Both the position numbers and the translations under genes were made by a program. Below, piece by piece: positions 4,528 through 6,057 of a DNA stretch of 6,057 bases (position 1 is its first letter; every line of letters begins with the position of its first letter). This DNA comes from Caulobacteraceae bacterium (GTDB lineage: Bacteria; Pseudomonadota; Alphaproteobacteria; Caulobacterales; Caulobacteraceae). Location of the stretch: positions 1 through 6,057 of the forward strand of contig JASLDZ010000023.1 of NCBI GenBank assembly GCA_030151985.1. The letters run 5' to 3'. A model generated the notes under the pieces. It ran no database searches, was not told where the DNA came from, and worked only from the letters and a program-made list of their open reading frames with translations.

Positions 4528-6057
4528 ATGTCTCAACGGGGTGTTCGCGGACTTTGCGGCGCGGCGGCCGTGCTGGCCTTCGCGGGACAGGCGCGGGCGG
4601 AGACGCTGGCCGACGCCATCGCGCTCGCCTACCAGTCCAATCCGACCCTGCAGCAGAGCCGCGCGCTCCAGCGGGCGACGGACGAGGGCTATGTGCAGGC
4701 GCGGGCGGGCTTGCGGCCGACGCTGAGCGCCGGGGTGACGGGCGCCTACGAGAACGACCGGATCAGCGGCTTCACCACCGACACCAACTCCGTCACCGGC
4801 GCGCTGAACGCCACCCAGCCGCTCTACACGGGCGGCCGCACGGCCGCGCAGGTGCGCGCCGCGGAGGCCGACATCCGCTCCGGCCGCGAGGGGCTGCGCG
4901 CGACCGAGAACCAGACTCTGCAGGCGGTGATCCAGGCCTACCTCGACGTGCGCCGCGACCAGCAGATCGTCGGCATCCGCACCGACAACCTGAACGTGCT
5001 GCGCAACCAGTTCGAGGAGAGCCAGGCCAAGTTCCAGGTCGGCCAGATCACCCGCACCGACGTCGCCCAGGCGGAGGCGCAGTACGCCCAGGCGCGCGCG
5101 CTGCTCTCCACCGCCCAGGCCAACTACCAGGTCAGCCGCGCCGCCTACGCCGCGGTGGTGGGGCAGAACCCGGGCGAGCTCGCGCCCGAGCCGCCGCTGC
5201 CCGGAATCCCTGCCACGGTCGACGCCGCTTTCGACGCCGCGCAGCAGGACAGCCCCGCCATCCTCCAGGCGCAATACGCCGAGCAGGCCTCGCTGCAGCG
5301 GGTGGCGGAGGCGCGCTCGGCCGGCGCGCCGCAGGTCGCGCTCACGGGCTCGCTGGGCTACGCGGGCCCGATCTCGCCGACGGGGGCGGGGGATTTCGGG
5401 CGCGCGATCACCGCGGGCGCCACGATCACCCAGCCGATCTTCACGGGCGGCGTGGTGCGCAGCCAGGTGCGCGCGGCGCTGGAGCGCAACACCGCCGACC
5501 GCATCGCCATTGAGGGCGCGCGCCGCCAGGTGGTGCAGCAGGTGAGCCAGGCGTGGAACGTGCGCCTCTCCGCCCACGCCAACACCCTCTCCAACGAGCA
5601 GCAGGTGAACGCGGCCGCCCTGGCCTTCGAGGGCGCGCAGGAGGAGTACCGGGCGGGCCTGCGCTCGACCATCGACCTCCTGATCATCCAGCAGCAGCTG
5701 CGCGACGCCCAGCTCCAGCTGGTGACCGCCCGGCACGACGAGTACGTCGCCGGCGCGAACCTCCTCGCCGCCATGGGCCGGCTGGAGGCGCGGAGCCTGA
5801 CGGCGGGCGTGCCGCTGTACGACAGCGCGGCCAACTTCGCCCGCGTGAAGGAGAAGGGCGCCGCGCCCTGGGACGGGGCGCTGCTCGCGCTCGATCGGGT
5901 GGGCGCGCCGCGGGCGAGCGACGCGGGCCCGATCCCCGCGCCGCCGCCGCCGTCCGCCCCGCCGGTGCTCCTGCCGGCGGACGCGCCGATCCCCTCGAAC
6001 GTCGCGATCCCCGCGCCGCCGGCCACCGCGGTGCCCACCGCGCCGAGCCCACGCACG
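4528..6057 (+). CDS. TolC-family outer membrane efflux/secretion protein (3' end beyond window)
   Basis: At least 510 residues of a TolC-type channel, the outer-membrane exit duct of tripartite efflux pumps or type I secretion systems. The frame has no stop before the window edge. The ATG at 4528 gives a short signal peptide with hydrophobic core CGAAAVLAFAG and cleavage predicted after ARA (residue 24), giving mature ETLADAIALAYQSNPTL, the classic family start. The two OEP repeats are visible: repeat 1 (about 25-215) with AGLRPTLSAGV, QPLYTGGR (97-104) and FQVGQITRTDVAQAEAQYAQA (169-189); repeat 2 (about 226-420) with QPIFTGGVV (302-310) and YRAGLRSTIDLLIIQQQLRDAQ (374-395). After the second helical hairpin comes a linker and then a Pro/Ala-rich tail from about residue 465. 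It resembles the alphaproteobacterial TolC/RsaF group, but a symbol is not given because pump and orthology cannot be seen. No pump or adaptor gene is in the window. No strong ribosome binding site is apparent. Confidence 0.93.
   Translation, partial: MSQRGVRGLCGAAAVLAFAGQARAETLADAIALAYQSNPTLQQSRALQRATDEGYVQARAGLRPTLSAGVTGAYENDRISGFTTDTNSVTGALNATQPLYTGGRTAAQVRAAEADIRSGREGLRATENQTLQAVIQAYLDVRRDQQIVGIRTDNLNVLRNQFEESQAKFQVGQITRTDVAQAEAQYAQARALLSTAQANYQVSRAAYAAVVGQNPGELAPEPPLPGIPATVDAAFDAAQQDSPAILQAQYAEQASLQRVAEARSAGAPQVALTGSLGYAGPISPTGAGDFGRAITAGATITQPIFTGGVVRSQVRAALERNTADRIAIEGARRQVVQQVSQAWNVRLSAHANTLSNEQQVNAAALAFEGAQEEYRAGLRSTIDLLIIQQQLRDAQLQLVTARHDEYVAGANLLAAMGRLEARSLTAGVPLYDSAANFARVKEKGAAPWDGALLALDRVGAPRASDAGPIPAPPPPSAPPVLLPADAPIPSNVAIPAPPATAVPTAPSPRT

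Noticed and set aside
4554..5513. A 319-codon + strand frame within the TolC-like gene
   Set aside because: It is an off-frame reading of the TolC coding sequence, which is continuous from 4528; its composition is Arg/Gly/Ala-rich without domains.
4228..5736. A 502-codon open frame on the - strand opposite the kinase end and the TolC-like gene
   Set aside because: The translation is low-complexity Arg/Gly/Leu/Ala-rich with no recognisable motif, and it spans two genes with clear conserved domains on the other strand.

Overview
The window is very GC-rich, with strong G/C preference at third codon positions, tightly packed genes and alphaproteobacterial gene families. The coding style and an intergenic palindrome type built on CCCCCTCAG...GCTCCCCCGC suggest a Caulobacterales-like alphaproteobacterium (Caulobacter, Phenylobacterium or Brevundimonas group). 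That placement is inferred from style and family resemblance, not from a marker gene.

Layout from left to right. (1) A small DUF559 / Vsr-like endonuclease-fold gene lies on the + strand (46-417). (2) A 161-base gap between convergent genes (418-578) holds two copies of a GC-rich palindromic element facing each other; the right copy has a perfect 11-bp stem. (3) A circularly permuted type 2 ATP-grasp protein lies on the - strand (579-1994). The alpha-E and transglutaminase-like genes that usually follow it do not appear next to it. (4) A 183-base divergent intergenic region (1995-2177) contains GC-rich dyads and must hold the promoters for both directions. (5) An OmpR-type response regulator (2178-2924) and a membrane sensor histidine kinase (2932-4437, GTG start) are 7 bases apart and almost certainly co-transcribed. 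(6) A TolC-family outer-membrane efflux/secretion channel starts at 4528 with a clear signal peptide and runs off the right edge without a stop, ending in a Pro/Ala-rich tail.

How the genes may work together: the regulator and kinase form a complete two-component pair with all phosphotransfer residues visible. The TolC-like channel follows on the same strand after 90 bases, so it may be read through from the pair or be a target of it, but the sequence does not prove either. The ATP-grasp protein is transcribed divergently from the two-component operon and could share its control region. No inner-membrane pump, adaptor, secreted substrate, transposase, CRISPR array, tRNA or rRNA is visible. 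I see no convincing new multi-gene system. The points most worth checking are the isolated ATP-grasp gene, the inverted pair of palindromic elements beside the DUF559 gene, and the Pro/Arg/Gly-rich periplasmic insert in the kinase.
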